A stretch of 64,000 bases of DNA from Serratia nevei. Its GTDB lineage: Bacteria > Pseudomonadota > Gammaproteobacteria > Enterobacterales > Enterobacteriaceae. The notes under the pieces were generated by a model. It did not search any database. It saw only the letters and a list, made by a program, of their open reading frames with translations, and was not told the origin of the DNA. The stretch spans positions 3,782,001 to 3,846,000 of the forward strand of contig NZ_CP149940.1 in assembly GCF_037948395.1 (NCBI RefSeq), given 5' to 3'. The translations under genes were made by a program, and so were the position numbers. Below are positions 50,307 to 60,733 of the stretch, piece by piece. Position 1 is the first letter of the stretch. Each line of letters starts with the position of its first letter.

Positions 50307-50325
50307 ACTAATGATAATCATTTGC
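50307..50325 (-). promoter_or_regulatory. Fur box upstream of the TonB paralogue
   Basis: Contains the exact core AATGATAATCATT (50310-50322); 15 of 19 positions match the Fur consensus. It lies between the chaN-like stop and the TonB start, giving a second iron-controlled entry into the block. Confidence 0.85.
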
Positions 50326-50363
50326 AACTATAATTAACACCCCTTTTCACTGTCTTAACGTAT

Positions 50364-51206
50364 TCATTTCACTGATGGTGTGATCCACAGGTAGTCTGCG
50401 GTGTTCGCATCGACCTGTACGCCCGGCTCCGCCAACATCAGCACCGTCGGCGCCGCCGCCGGTTGCAGATCCCGCACGTGCAGCGGCACCCCCACCGATT
50501 TGGCGGCGTGATAGCCACCGGCGATCAGCAGCGCGGGCGTCGGCGCCGCCAGCAGACGTTCCGCCATGCGCCGGTCGCGCTGCTGCTGGATCGCCAACAT
50601 CGCCTGCAGCTGGTCGGCCTCAATCTGGCCGCCGTGCGAAGTGCGGATGGTCTCTTCCAGCGCCTTGCGCACCGCCGGCTGCGCCGATAGCTGCCCCGCC
50701 GGGAACTGTGGCTGCTGATAGAACGCCGTAATCTCGCTGCGATCCAGGTTGGCCGACCACAGCGGGTAAGGCGCGCGCATCGCCGCCATCGTCACCCCGC
50801 CATACAGCTCCCACTTCCAGCCCGGCTGCCAGGCGATCAGCTCCGCTACGCGGCCGTCACGCACCGTGGGATCGCTCTGCAACCACTGCTTGACCTTGTC
50901 GACCTGCGCCTGTTGGTTCGGGTTGATCATCTCCATCAGCACGCTGCCCTGCGGCCGCCGCAGCGGCAGCTGCTGCACCAGCCATTGCTCAATCTGATGG
51001 TGGTAAGGATTATCATGCTTCTCCCCCAGGATCACCCGCGGCTGCTGCGCCAGCCGCGTCAACAGCTGCTCAGGCGTCAGGGTCGCGCCGCTGTGCAGAT
51101 CGGTGATGCTCCCCAAACTCGCGACGTCGTTGGCCGGCGCCTTCACCGGCGCCTGGCTGCAGGCGCCGAGCGCCAACGCCGCCAATAAAATCAGGTATCT
51201 CATCAT
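50364..51206 (-). CDS. ChaN-family iron-regulated lipoprotein
   Basis: 280 residues. Lipoprotein signal (MMRYLILLAALALGAC, Cys16). VILGEKHDNPYHHQIEQWLVQQL, with acidic and His residues, is the conserved ChaN/EreA-like motif, followed by VLMEMINPNQQAQVD, GWKWELYGGVTMAAM, NLDRSEITAFY and ALLIAGGYHAAKSVGVPLHVRDL. Campylobacter ChaN is an iron-regulated heme-binding lipoprotein that sits next to heme-uptake genes. First gene of the block, led by a Fur box at 51239-51257. Its location beside a TonB-dependent receptor, a TonB paralogue and an exported peptidase suggests handling of heme from an imported ligand. Confidence 0.85.
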   Translation of the reverse strand: MMRYLILLAALALGACSQAPVKAPANDVASLGSITDLHSGATLTPEQLLTRLAQQPRVILGEKHDNPYHHQIEQWLVQQLPLRRPQGSVLMEMINPNQQAQVDKVKQWLQSDPTVRDGRVAELIAWQPGWKWELYGGVTMAAMRAPYPLWSANLDRSEITAFYQQPQFPAGQLSAQPAVRKALEETIRTSHGGQIEADQLQAMLAIQQQRDRRMAERLLAAPTPALLIAGGYHAAKSVGVPLHVRDLQPAAAPTVLMLAEPGVQVDANTADYLWITPSVK

Positions 51207-51238
51207 GTTGCCCCATTATCGAAAATGGCGACATTATA

Positions 51239-51257
51239 GATAATAATTATCATTTGC
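51239..51257 (-). promoter_or_regulatory. Fur box upstream of the chaN-like gene
   Basis: The 19-mer agrees at 15 of 19 positions with the Fur consensus (GATAAT...TATCATT visible), 33 bp before the chaN-like ATG. Confidence 0.82.
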
Positions 51258-51340
51258 ATATAGATCCGACTTAACGATTTTTTTACGCACCGATCGCCGG
51301 CTGCGCATTGCGTTGAAAAAGCATTGCGGGTATAACCAAT

Positions 51341-51372
51341 AGCCATTCAGATATTTAGACGTCTATACGGAT
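51341..51372 (+). promoter_or_regulatory. MetJ operator array upstream of mmuP
   Basis: AGACGTCT at 51357-51364 is a perfect met box. Adjacent 8-mers match less well: 51349-51356 (5 of 8), 51365-51372 (5 of 8) and 51341-51348 (4 of 8). This is the tandem layout MetJ needs, ending 8 bases before the mmuP ATG, so S-adenosylmethionine-MetJ would repress the operon. Confidence 0.8.
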
Positions 51373-51380
51373 AGATTATT

Positions 51381-52790
51381 ATGCAACCATCGGCACCCGC
51401 CGCAGGACAGTTCAAACGCAGCATGAAGGCCCGGCACCTGGTGATGCTGTCGCTGGGCGGCGTGATCGGCACCGGACTGTTTTTCAACACCGGCTACATC
51501 ATCTCCACCACCGGGGCGCTCGGCACGCTGCTGGCCTACCTGATCGGTGCGCTGGTGGTGTATCTGGTGATGCTGTGCCTGGGCGAGCTGTCGGTGGCGA
51601 TGCCGGAAACTGGCGCTTTTCACGTCTATGCTTCGCGCTATCTGGGGCCGGCCACCGGCTATGCCGTCGCCTGGCTGTATTGGCTCACCTGGACGGTGGC
51701 GCTCGGCTCCAGCCTGACCGCCGCCGGATTCTGCATGCAGTACTGGTTCCCGCAGTCGCCGGTGTGGCTGTGGTGCCTGATCTTCTGCGCGGCCATTTTC
51801 CTGCTCAACGTGGTGACCACCCGCTTTTTCGCCGAAAGCGAATTCTGGTTTTCGCTGATCAAAGTGGTGACCATTCTGGCGTTTATCATTCTGGGCGGCG
51901 CCGCCATGTTCGGCCTGCTGCCGATGAAAGACGGCACGCCGGCGCCGTTCCTGCATAACCTGACCGCTTCCGGCTGGCTGCCGCACGGCACGCTGCCGAT
52001 CCTGATGACCATGGTGGCGGTGAACTTCGCCTTCTCCGGTACGGAGCTGATCGGCATCGCCGCCGGTGAAACCGAGAACCCGGAAAAAGTCGTGCCGCTG
52101 GCGATCCGCACTACGGTGATCCGCCTGATGCTGTTCTTTATCGGTACGGTCTTCGTGCTGGCGGCGTTGATCCCGATGGATCAGGCGGGGATCGTCAAAA
52201 GCCCGTTCGTGCTGGTGTTTGAACGCATCGGCGTGCCTTACGCCGCCGATATCTTCAACTTCGTGATCCTGACCGCCATCCTGTCGGCGGCCAACTCCGG
52301 CCTGTACGCCTCGGGGCGCATGCTGTGGTCGCTGGCCCACCAGCGCACCCTGCCGGCCTACTTTGCGCGCGTCAATGCGCGCGGCATTCCGATCAACGCC
52401 CTGACCTTCAGCATGCTCGGCGGCGTGCTGGCGCTGCTGACCAGCGTGATCGCACCGGACACGGTGTTCGTCGCCCTGTCGGCGATCTCCGGTTTTGCGG
52501 TAGTAGCGGTGTGGCTGAGCATCTGCGCGGCCCACTTTGCTTTCCGCCGCGCCTACCTGCGCAGCGGCCAGCCGATAAGCGGCCTGAAATACCGCGCGCC
52601 CGGCTACCCGCTGACGCCGATCCTCGGCTTTGCGCTGTGCCTGCTGGCCTGCATCGGGCTGGCGTTCGATCCGGAGCAGCGCATTGCGCTCTACTGCGGG
52701 CTGCCGTTCGTCGCCTTGTGCTACCTCACCTATTTCCTGACCCGGCGCGCCGGGCAAAAAACCGCTTTGGGAGAACAACATGTCGGTTAA
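51381..52790 (+). CDS. mmuP: S-methylmethionine permease
   Basis: 469 residues, about twelve membrane helices, amino acid-polyamine-organocation family. Marker segments: [31 protein letters not shown] (substrate-binding first helix), [48 protein letters not shown]. The neighbour mmuM and the MetJ operator identify it as the S-methylmethionine carrier rather than another member such as lysine or GABA permease. Its 3' end overlaps mmuM by 11 bp. Confidence 0.95.
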   Translation: MQPSAPAAGQFKRSMKARHLVMLSLGGVIGTGLFFNTGYIISTTGALGTLLAYLIGALVVYLVMLCLGELSVAMPETGAFHVYASRYLGPATGYAVAWLYWLTWTVALGSSLTAAGFCMQYWFPQSPVWLWCLIFCAAIFLLNVVTTRFFAESEFWFSLIKVVTILAFIILGGAAMFGLLPMKDGTPAPFLHNLTASGWLPHGTLPILMTMVAVNFAFSGTELIGIAAGETENPEKVVPLAIRTTVIRLMLFFIGTVFVLAALIPMDQAGIVKSPFVLVFERIGVPYAADIFNFVILTAILSAANSGLYASGRMLWSLAHQRTLPAYFARVNARGIPINALTFSMLGGVLALLTSVIAPDTVFVALSAISGFAVVAVWLSICAAHFAFRRAYLRSGQPISGLKYRAPGYPLTPILGFALCLLACIGLAFDPEQRIALYCGLPFVALCYLTYFLTRRAGQKTALGEQHVG

Positions 52791-53718
52791 TAACCCCGTC
52801 GCCCGCCTGCTGGCCGAACACCCCACTCTGATCCTGGACGGCGCGCTGGCCACCGAGCTGGAAGCGCGCGGCTGCGATCTGACCGATCCGCTGTGGTCGG
52901 CCAAGGTGCTGATTGAAAATCCCGAGCTTATCTATCAGGTGCATCTCGATTATTTCAACGCCGGCGCCCACTGCGCCATCACCGCCAGCTATCAGGCCAC
53001 GCCGCAGGGCTTCTTGCGCCGCGGCCTGGATCAGGAGCAATCGCTGGCGCTGATCGCCAAAAGCGTGCAGCTGGCGCAACGCGCGCGCCGCGATTATCTG
53101 GCCGCGCACCCGCAGGCCGCACCGCTGCTGATCGCCGGTTCGGTGGGCCCGTACGGCGCCTATCTGGCCGACGGCTCGGAATACCGCGGCGACTACCGGC
53201 TGGCGCAGGATGACATGATCGCCTTCCACCGCCCGCGCCTCGCCGCACTGGCCGCCGCCGGCGTCGATCTGCTGGCCTGCGAAACGCTGCCGTCGTTCGC
53301 CGAACTGCAGGCGCTGCTGACGCTGCTGCAGGAATTCCCGACGCTCGGCGCCTGGTTCGCCTTCACCCTGCGCGACAGCCAACACCTCAGCGACGGCACG
53401 CCGCTGACGGAGGTCCTGTCCGCGCTGCGCGGCAACCCGCAGGTGCTGGCCATCGGCATCAACTGCATCGCGCTGGACAAGGTCGCCCCGGCGCTGCGCC
53501 AACTGGGCGCGCTGGCCGACAAACCGCTGCTGGTCTACCCCAACTCCGGCGAGCACTACGATGCGGTGAGCAAAACCTGGCACGCCTGCGGCGGCGAGCA
53601 CGGCAGCCTGGCCGATCAGGCGACGGAGTGGCGCACGCTCGGCGCGCAATTGATCGGCGGCTGTTGCCGCACCACCCCGCAGGATATCCGCGCCATCGCC
53701 GCACGCTGCAAGGCATAA
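52780..53718 (+). CDS. mmuM: Homocysteine S-methyltransferase (S-methylmethionine-dependent)
   Basis: 312 residues. Transfers a methyl group from S-methylmethionine to homocysteine, giving two methionines. Zinc-binding Cys residues are visible in GINCIAL and [46 protein letters not shown] is the family N-terminus. Overlaps mmuP by 11 bp, translationally coupled. It is followed by a hairpin that serves mainly the convergent maeB. Confidence 0.96.
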   Translation: MSVNNPVARLLAEHPTLILDGALATELEARGCDLTDPLWSAKVLIENPELIYQVHLDYFNAGAHCAITASYQATPQGFLRRGLDQEQSLALIAKSVQLAQRARRDYLAAHPQAAPLLIAGSVGPYGAYLADGSEYRGDYRLAQDDMIAFHRPRLAALAAAGVDLLACETLPSFAELQALLTLLQEFPTLGAWFAFTLRDSQHLSDGTPLTEVLSALRGNPQVLAIGINCIALDKVAPALRQLGALADKPLLVYPNSGEHYDAVSKTWHACGGEHGSLADQATEWRTLGAQLIGGCCRTTPQDIRAIAARCKA

Positions 53719-53719
53719 A

Positions 53720-53752
53720 AAAAGCCCCCGGCGCCAACGGCGTAGGGGGCCA
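53720..53752 (-). terminator. Terminator after maeB
   Basis: GGCCCCC ... GGGGGC stem on the minus strand with an inner GCC/GGC pair, followed by T7. The plus strand lacks a T tract, so mmuPM may read into it. Confidence 0.8.
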
Positions 53753-53768
53753 GTCACTCAACCCGGAC

Positions 53769-56048
<2,280 letters not shown>

Positions 56049-56094
56049 TATGGATTCCTTTGTTTTTTGCTTTTATGTTGAGGTAAGACTTTGA

Positions 56095-56147
56095 GGCTGC
56101 GCCCTGCCGTGGGCCATGGCGCCCAGGTACAATGACAGGGCGCAGCC
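56095..56147 (-). repeat. Long stem-loop between chiZ and maeB
   Basis: GGCTGCGCCCTG (56095-56106) pairs perfectly with CAGGGCGCAGCC (56136-56147); a shorter TGGGC/GCCCA pair lies in the loop. It stands about 46 bases before the maeB ATG and downstream of the chiWXYZ genes, both on the minus strand. It could end chiWXYZ transcription or lie in the maeB leader. The remaining 212-bp gap shows no gene. Confidence 0.7.
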
Positions 56148-56260
56148 TTGAAGTATAGTGAGAGAAACATCACAAACTTTGAAGCGGGCCATAACCTTGG
56201 CCGAAAGACCGTTTTAAAAGTAAAAAAAGGATCGCAAGACGAGTCGCAGAAGTGCCGCCA

Positions 56261-56524
56261 TCAGTATGGCGGCAGCGTGGCGCGCCAGGCGTTGAGCGTC
56301 TCCACCTGGCCGGCGCAAATGTGTAACGAGGTTTGTAACGCCAGGGTGTAGCTTACCGCATCGCCCCAGGTCTCCCCTTGCAGCTGCGGTTGCTCACAGG
56401 GCGCGAATACCGACTCAGGGGGCAACAGCGGCACGGCCTGCGGCGCCGGCGGCCGGGCGCAGGAGCTCAAGCACAGCGCCAGGCAGAGGCTGAGCGGCAC
56501 AGGGATCGTTTTTAATCGCTTCAC
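56261..56524 (-). CDS. chiZ: o-spanin-like lipoprotein ChiZ
   Basis: 87 residues. Lipoprotein signal with lipobox LSSC (Cys near 22), followed by the Pro-rich stretch ARPPAPQAVPLLPPESVF typical of Rz1-type outer-membrane spanins, then two Cys residues (CEQPQLQ, HICAGQ). Its start lies inside chiY in another frame (110-bp overlap), the nested Rz/Rz1 layout. In S. marcescens ChiZ is a component of the ChiWXYZ chitinase release machine. Confidence 0.88.
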   Translation of the reverse strand: MKRLKTIPVPLSLCLALCLSSCARPPAPQAVPLLPPESVFAPCEQPQLQGETWGDAVSYTLALQTSLHICAGQVETLNAWRATLPPY

Positions 56525-56795
56525 GGTATTTCCTCTGATAAGCCTCGTGTTGTTGGCGCAGCTGCCGTTCCTGCCGCTGCTGCGCCGCCATCAGCGCACG
56601 GTTTTGCGCATCCTGAGTCTGCAGGGTGGCGATTAGCCCGGCCTGCTGCGCCAGGCTTTTCTGCAGCTCTGCCGCCTGTTGCCGCGCAGACGCCAACTGG
56701 TGCGACAGCAGCGAGCTGTAGCCACCCAGGCAGATAGCCGCCAGCAACAGCAGCAGCAAGCCGCCCTGCATCAGTTTTTGCAGCCAACCGCTCAT
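56415..56795 (-). CDS. chiY: i-spanin-like protein ChiY
   Basis: 126 residues from the ATG at 56795, which overlaps the chiX stop by four bases (ATGA). N-terminal membrane anchor (LMQGGLLLLLLAAICLGGY) with a short cytoplasmic tail, then a long periplasmic coiled coil (ASARQQAAELQKSLAQQAGLIATLQTQDAQNRALMAAQQRQERQLRQ) and NDPCAAQPLPGAVLELLR, the typical C-terminal end of Rz-type inner spanins. It should link the inner membrane to ChiZ in the outer membrane. Confidence 0.88.
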   Translation of the reverse strand: MSGWLQKLMQGGLLLLLLAAICLGGYSSLLSHQLASARQQAAELQKSLAQQAGLIATLQTQDAQNRALMAAQQRQERQLRQQHEAYQRKYREAIKNDPCAAQPLPGAVLELLRPAAGAAGRAAVAP

Positions 56796-57193
56796 GCCGG
56801 ATAGTCCCGGAAAGGCAGTTGGAAGTGCGGGCCATCCTTGAGGGTTTTCCACTCGCCGCCCCATTCAACGTTGATGCCGCATTCACGCGCCGCGCGCCGC
56901 ACCGCCACCGCAATCTGCGCGTAGTAATCCCACTCCCAGGAGACCACGCCCGCCGGCATCGCCACCACGTCCACCGCGTGGCCGGTCAGATGGCGGCTGC
57001 GTAATGTCTGGCTGCTGCCGGCGCGCACCATTTCCCGCTGGCGCGCCATGCTGCGCAGCCCCTCACTGACGGAGAACGGCACCAGCGAATAACGCAGCGC
57101 CAAACGAATAACGCGCACCAGATCCGGGTGTACGCCGCGCAGGTTCTCTTCGCTGCGGGCGGTAAAACGAATATCTTCGATGTCATTTAACAT
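56792..57193 (-). CDS. chiX: Peptidoglycan L-Ala-D-Glu endopeptidase ChiX
   Basis: 133 residues from MLNDIEDIRFTARSEENLRGVHPDLVRVI at 57193 (GGGG 6 bases upstream). M15/LAS-family metallopeptidase like phage endolysins: zinc motif SRHLTGHAVDVVA and downstream His in GPHFQLPF, plus the helical GVHPDLVRVIRLALRYSLVPFSVSEGLRS N-terminus. No signal peptide, so it needs the holin ChiW to reach the wall, as reported for S. marcescens chitinase secretion. Start overlaps the chiW end by 11 bp. Not to be confused with the small RNA ChiX. Confidence 0.92.
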   Translation of the reverse strand: MLNDIEDIRFTARSEENLRGVHPDLVRVIRLALRYSLVPFSVSEGLRSMARQREMVRAGSSQTLRSRHLTGHAVDVVAMPAGVVSWEWDYYAQIAVAVRRAARECGINVEWGGEWKTLKDGPHFQLPFRDYPA

Positions 57194-57509
57194 TTTTAAA
57201 CCCCGTTTTTTTGCCAATGAATTTCTTAATTAAGGCGTTGATGTAATCCGCCCCCATAAAGCCAATCAGCACGCTGGCTAAATTCGCCCACTTTAATTCC
57301 AGGCCCATCAGCGCCAGCGCATCGCGCACCGTCCAGGCCAATAACGCACACATCGCCGCATTCAATAAACGCCGCCGAATACCCACGTTGCGATAGGCGC
57401 CGTGCAATAACGCCATTACGCCGGCCAAAATGGCGTTTAATACCGGCTGAAGATATTCACATACTCGCTGGACTATTAAGCCAACAGCGTCAGGCTCTAT
57501 GCTGGACAT
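57183..57509 (-). CDS. chiW: Holin-like membrane protein ChiW
   Basis: 108 residues with two to three hydrophobic segments (VLNAILAGVMALLHGAY, LLNAAMCALLAWTVRDALALMGLEL, LASVLIGFMGADYINALI) and a Lys-rich C-terminus, the layout of phage-type holins. First gene of chiWXYZ; moves ChiX to the periplasm. GGAG lies 5-8 bases before the ATG. Shares a 293-bp divergent promoter region with chiB. Confidence 0.92.
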   Translation of the reverse strand: MSSIEPDAVGLIVQRVCEYLQPVLNAILAGVMALLHGAYRNVGIRRRLLNAAMCALLAWTVRDALALMGLELKWANLASVLIGFMGADYINALIKKFIGKKTGFKNVK

Positions 57510-57802
57510 AGCTCATCTCCTTTTTTATTTTTAATTAAATGCCAATCACGGCCGGTGGGACATCGGATAATCAGAATCTAGTTAAGGATGCTATGACAAA
57601 GCAAATGAATAAATACAGACCCTATGGTCGAATTCATTCATGCTGAGCGCTGGCACAACGCATAACCGCCAATGTGTACGGCAGTGAATAAAAATTCATT
57701 GTTATCGTGATTTATTTCGACTTTTGTTTTCATCAAAAATAAACATTAATGGCTACGGGAAATAGTTCCCCATCATAAAAACATCCACTCTGGAGAAATA
57801 TC
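57510..57802. promoter_or_regulatory. Divergent promoter region between chiW and chiB
   Basis: 293 AT-rich bases with no gene. The dyad TGAATAAAAATTCA (57684-57697) stands out. It must contain the chiB and chiWXYZ promoters and any ChiR site; exact boxes are not clear by eye. Confidence 0.5.
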
Positions 57803-59302
57803 ATGTCCACACGCAAAGCCGTTATTGGGTATTATTTTATTCCAACCAACCAAATCAATAATTACACCGAGTCCGATACGTCCGTCGTGCCGTTCCCGGT
57901 TTCCAACATCACGCCGGCCAAAGCCAAACAGCTGACGCACATCAACTTCTCGTTCCTGGACATCAACAGCAATCTGGAATGCGCCTGGGATCCGGCCACC
58001 AACGACGCCAAGGCGCGTGATGTGGTCAATCGCCTGACCGCGCTCAAAGCGCACAACCCCAGCCTGCGCATCATGTTCTCCATCGGCGGCTGGTACTACT
58101 CCAACGATCTGGGCGTGTCGCACGCCAACTACGTCAACGCGGTGAAAACCCCGGCGTCGCGCACCAAGTTTGCCCAATCCTGCGTGCGCATCATGAAGGA
58201 TTACGGCTTCGACGGCGTGGACATCGACTGGGAGTACCCGCAGGCCTCAGAAGTGGAGGGTTTCATCGCCGCGCTGCAAGAGATCCGCACCCTGCTGAAT
58301 CAGCAAACCGTCGCCGACGGCCGCCAGGCGCTGCCGTATCAGTTGACCATCGCCGGCGCCGGCGGCGCCTTCTTCCTGTCGCGCTATTACAGCAAGCTGG
58401 CGCAGATCGTCGCGCCGCTCGATTACATCAACCTGATGACCTACGATCTGGCCGGCCCCTGGGAGAAGATCACCAACCACCAGGCGGCGCTGTTCGGCGA
58501 CGCGGCCGGGCCGACCTTCTACAACGCGCTGCGCGAAGCCAATCTGGGCTGGAGCTGGGAAGAGCTGACCCGCGCCTTCCCCAGCCCGTTCAGCCTGACG
58601 GTCGACGCCGCGGTGCAGCAACACCTGATGATGGAAGGCGTGCCGAGCGCCAAGATCGTGATGGGCGTTCCCTTCTACGGCCGCGCCTTCAAAGGCGTCA
58701 GCGGCAGCAACGGCGGCCAGTACAGCAGCCACAGCACGCCGGGCGAAGATCCGTATCCGAGCACCGACTACTGGCTGGTGGGCTGCGAAGAGTGCGTGCG
58801 CGACAAAGATCCGCGCATCGCCTCCTATCGCCAGCTGGAACAGATGCTGCAGGGCAACTACGGCTATCAGCGGTTGTGGAACGACAAGACCAAAACCCCT
58901 TACCTGTATCATGCGCAGAACGGGCTGTTCGTCACCTATGACGATGCCGAAAGCTTCAAATACAAAGCGAAGTACATCAAGCAGCAGCAGCTGGGCGGCG
59001 TGATGTTCTGGCATCTGGGGCAAGACAACCGCAACGGCGATCTGCTGGCCGCGCTGGATCGCTATTTCAACGCCGCGGACTACGACGACAGCCAGTTGGA
59101 TATGGGCACCGGCCTGCGCTACACCGGCGTCGGCCCCGGCAACCTGCCGATCATGACCGCGCCGGCCTACGTGCCGGGCACCATTTACGCGCAGGGCGCG
59201 CTGGTGTCCTATCAGGGTTACGTCTGGCAGACCAAGTGGGGCTATATCACCTCGGCGCCCGGCTCCGACAGCGCCTGGCTGAAGGTAGGCCGCGTGGCGT
59301 AA
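57803..59302 (+). CDS. chiB: Chitinase B
   Basis: 499 residues, GH18 exochitinase acting from the non-reducing end. Active-site motif DGVDIDWEYP with Asp140, Asp142 and Glu144; SIGGWYYS and MTYDLAGPW complete the substrate-assisted site. The C-terminal CBM5/12 domain is visible (PGTIYAQGALVSYQGYVWQTKWGYITSAPGSDSAWLKVG). No signal peptide is present, as known for ChiB, so release depends on the ChiWXYZ machine encoded divergently. GGAG precedes the ATG by 7 bases. The protein matches ChiB of S. marcescens at nearly every position that I remember, which is the strongest species marker here. Confidence 0.98.
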   Translation: MSTRKAVIGYYFIPTNQINNYTESDTSVVPFPVSNITPAKAKQLTHINFSFLDINSNLECAWDPATNDAKARDVVNRLTALKAHNPSLRIMFSIGGWYYSNDLGVSHANYVNAVKTPASRTKFAQSCVRIMKDYGFDGVDIDWEYPQASEVEGFIAALQEIRTLLNQQTVADGRQALPYQLTIAGAGGAFFLSRYYSKLAQIVAPLDYINLMTYDLAGPWEKITNHQAALFGDAAGPTFYNALREANLGWSWEELTRAFPSPFSLTVDAAVQQHLMMEGVPSAKIVMGVPFYGRAFKGVSGSNGGQYSSHSTPGEDPYPSTDYWLVGCEECVRDKDPRIASYRQLEQMLQGNYGYQRLWNDKTKTPYLYHAQNGLFVTYDDAESFKYKAKYIKQQQLGGVMFWHLGQDNRNGDLLAALDRYFNAADYDDSQLDMGTGLRYTGVGPGNLPIMTAPAYVPGTIYAQGALVSYQGYVWQTKWGYITSAPGSDSAWLKVGRVA

Positions 59303-59308
59303 GCCATA

Positions 59309-59343
59309 AAAAAACCCCGTAGCCGAACGCTGCGGGGTTTTCA
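59309..59343. terminator. Terminator between chiB and chiR
   Basis: ACCCCG...CGGGGT stem with A's on the left and T4 on the right; lies between convergent genes. Confidence 0.8.
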
Positions 59344-59387
59344 TTGAGTTAACCGTTTGATTTTCGCGTCCCTTCGTCTCTATTCCT

Positions 59388-60329
59388 TCAGTTGTGGCAC
59401 CAAGGATAGCCGCCATCCCGCACCACTTCCCGGCCCATCAGGCTGTAAACATCGCTTTTGCGCGTCAGCCGCTCATGCCACCAGCTAAACCCGGCGCCCT
59501 TGCTGGCCGGATGCCACGCCAGCCAAATCATTTCGTCGCCCTTTTGCATCTCCACCGGCACCGTCACCAGTTCGCCGCTGGCCAATTCCTTTTCGATCAG
59601 CGCAGGCGGCAGAAAAGCGTGGCCGATGCCGCGTTTGAGCAGCGCCAGGTTGCTTTCCACGTCGCACACCACCAGCTGGCGCTGCAGAGGCAGCGTGCCG
59701 TGATTGCGTTTAGGCAGTTCATGGCTGCTGTCGGCGATCACCACCACGATGTCGTTCAAGCGCTGCTTCTTGCACACCGGCTTTCTCTGCGCCGCGAACG
59801 GGTGCGAAGGCGACACACACAGCACGAAGTTGAGCTTGCCGAGCATCAGGGTTTTGGCCTGTACGCTGTCGGGAATTTGGCCGATGGCGATGATCAGGTC
59901 CGCCCGGTTGTTCTTCAGCGCATCCCAGGTGCCGTTCAGCGCTTCCCGCTGCACCGAGATATTGGCGTTCGGGCAATGCTGAATATAGTCGCGGATATCC
60001 TGCGTCAGGGTCTCCAGCGGGAAGAAGGTGTCCACCGCCAGGCGGATATTATTGTCCAGCTTGGGGATGTTTCTTACCCGACTTTCCAAATCCTGCACCG
60101 CATTTAATATCCAGCTGCCCTCCTGCAGGAGAAATTCCCCTTCATCCGTCAGGGTAATCATGGGGCCATTGCGATGAAAAAGTTTCACGCAGAGTTTGCT
60201 TTCAATATTGGAAACCCGATAAGAGATCGCCGAAGGCGTTTTATGCAGCGCCTCCGCCGCCATAGAGAAAGAGCCGGTGCTCTTGATGGTGCTGATTATT
60301 TTAATCGCGTCCAGGGATAATCTAGTCAT
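59388..60329 (-). CDS. chiR: LysR-family chitinase regulator ChiR
   Basis: 313 residues. N-terminal HTH (AIKIISTIKSTGSFSMAAEALHKTPSAISYRVSNIESKLC, about residues 9-48) and an effector domain with IAIGQIPDSVQAKTLMLGKLNFVLCVSPSHPFA. Located between chiB and cbp21, the known place of chiR in S. marcescens, where it is required for chitinase and CBP21 production. The C-terminus WWHERLTRKSDVYSLMGREVVRDGGYPWCHN is longer than many LysR ends. Divergent from cbp21 across 404 bp. Confidence 0.95.
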   Translation of the reverse strand: MTRLSLDAIKIISTIKSTGSFSMAAEALHKTPSAISYRVSNIESKLCVKLFHRNGPMITLTDEGEFLLQEGSWILNAVQDLESRVRNIPKLDNNIRLAVDTFFPLETLTQDIRDYIQHCPNANISVQREALNGTWDALKNNRADLIIAIGQIPDSVQAKTLMLGKLNFVLCVSPSHPFAAQRKPVCKKQRLNDIVVVIADSSHELPKRNHGTLPLQRQLVVCDVESNLALLKRGIGHAFLPPALIEKELASGELVTVPVEMQKGDEMIWLAWHPASKGAGFSWWHERLTRKSDVYSLMGREVVRDGGYPWCHN

Positions 60330-60733
60330 ACAAATTCCTCTTTAAAATAAAATAAGAAAAATGACACTAAATTCCCGAGGTGGTGGCGCACAAAAATCGA
60401 TCAAGTCGAACAAGGGTACTCAAGGCAACAAGCAATATACTTCATAAATGAGAGCGCTATCTTAAATACTATTCATCACTACATGATATAAATTTCATCA
60501 TAGCGCCGTGCTTTTACACTGTGACAGTTAAATAAATTCAGCCTAACGATCAAAGATCGTCATCATAATAATTTTCGTTAATAGCCGCTAAAACATTCCG
60601 CTCTGCTGCACAACCAGAATGATAAAAATAAAACAAGCCGACAAACAGGGTTATTTCTAATTGCGTTATTAGCCTCTCATTTTGTCGGTGAAATACGCTC
60701 AACTTACAACATAATTTCAGTCAGGAGTGACTT
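60330..60733. promoter_or_regulatory. Divergent control region between chiR and cbp21
   Basis: 404 AT-rich bases with no gene. Dyads: ACGATC-AAA-GATCGT (60547-60561) and CCGACAAA (60638-60645) pairing with TTTGTCGG (60681-60688), which could form a stem of 8 bp in the cbp21 leader. CAGGAGTGAC gives a strong ribosome site for cbp21. ChiR is known to bind this region in S. marcescens; the exact site is inference. Confidence 0.55.

Noticed and set aside
51363..52904. 513-codon minus-strand frame opposite mmuP
   Set aside because: Extreme Gln/His/Arg/Gly composition, no motif; mmuP is certain and has a MetJ operator.
56261..57509. Prophage remnant
   Set aside because: Holin, endopeptidase and nested spanins look phage-like, but the intact set beside chiB matches the known chiWXYZ secretion genes and no other phage gene is present.
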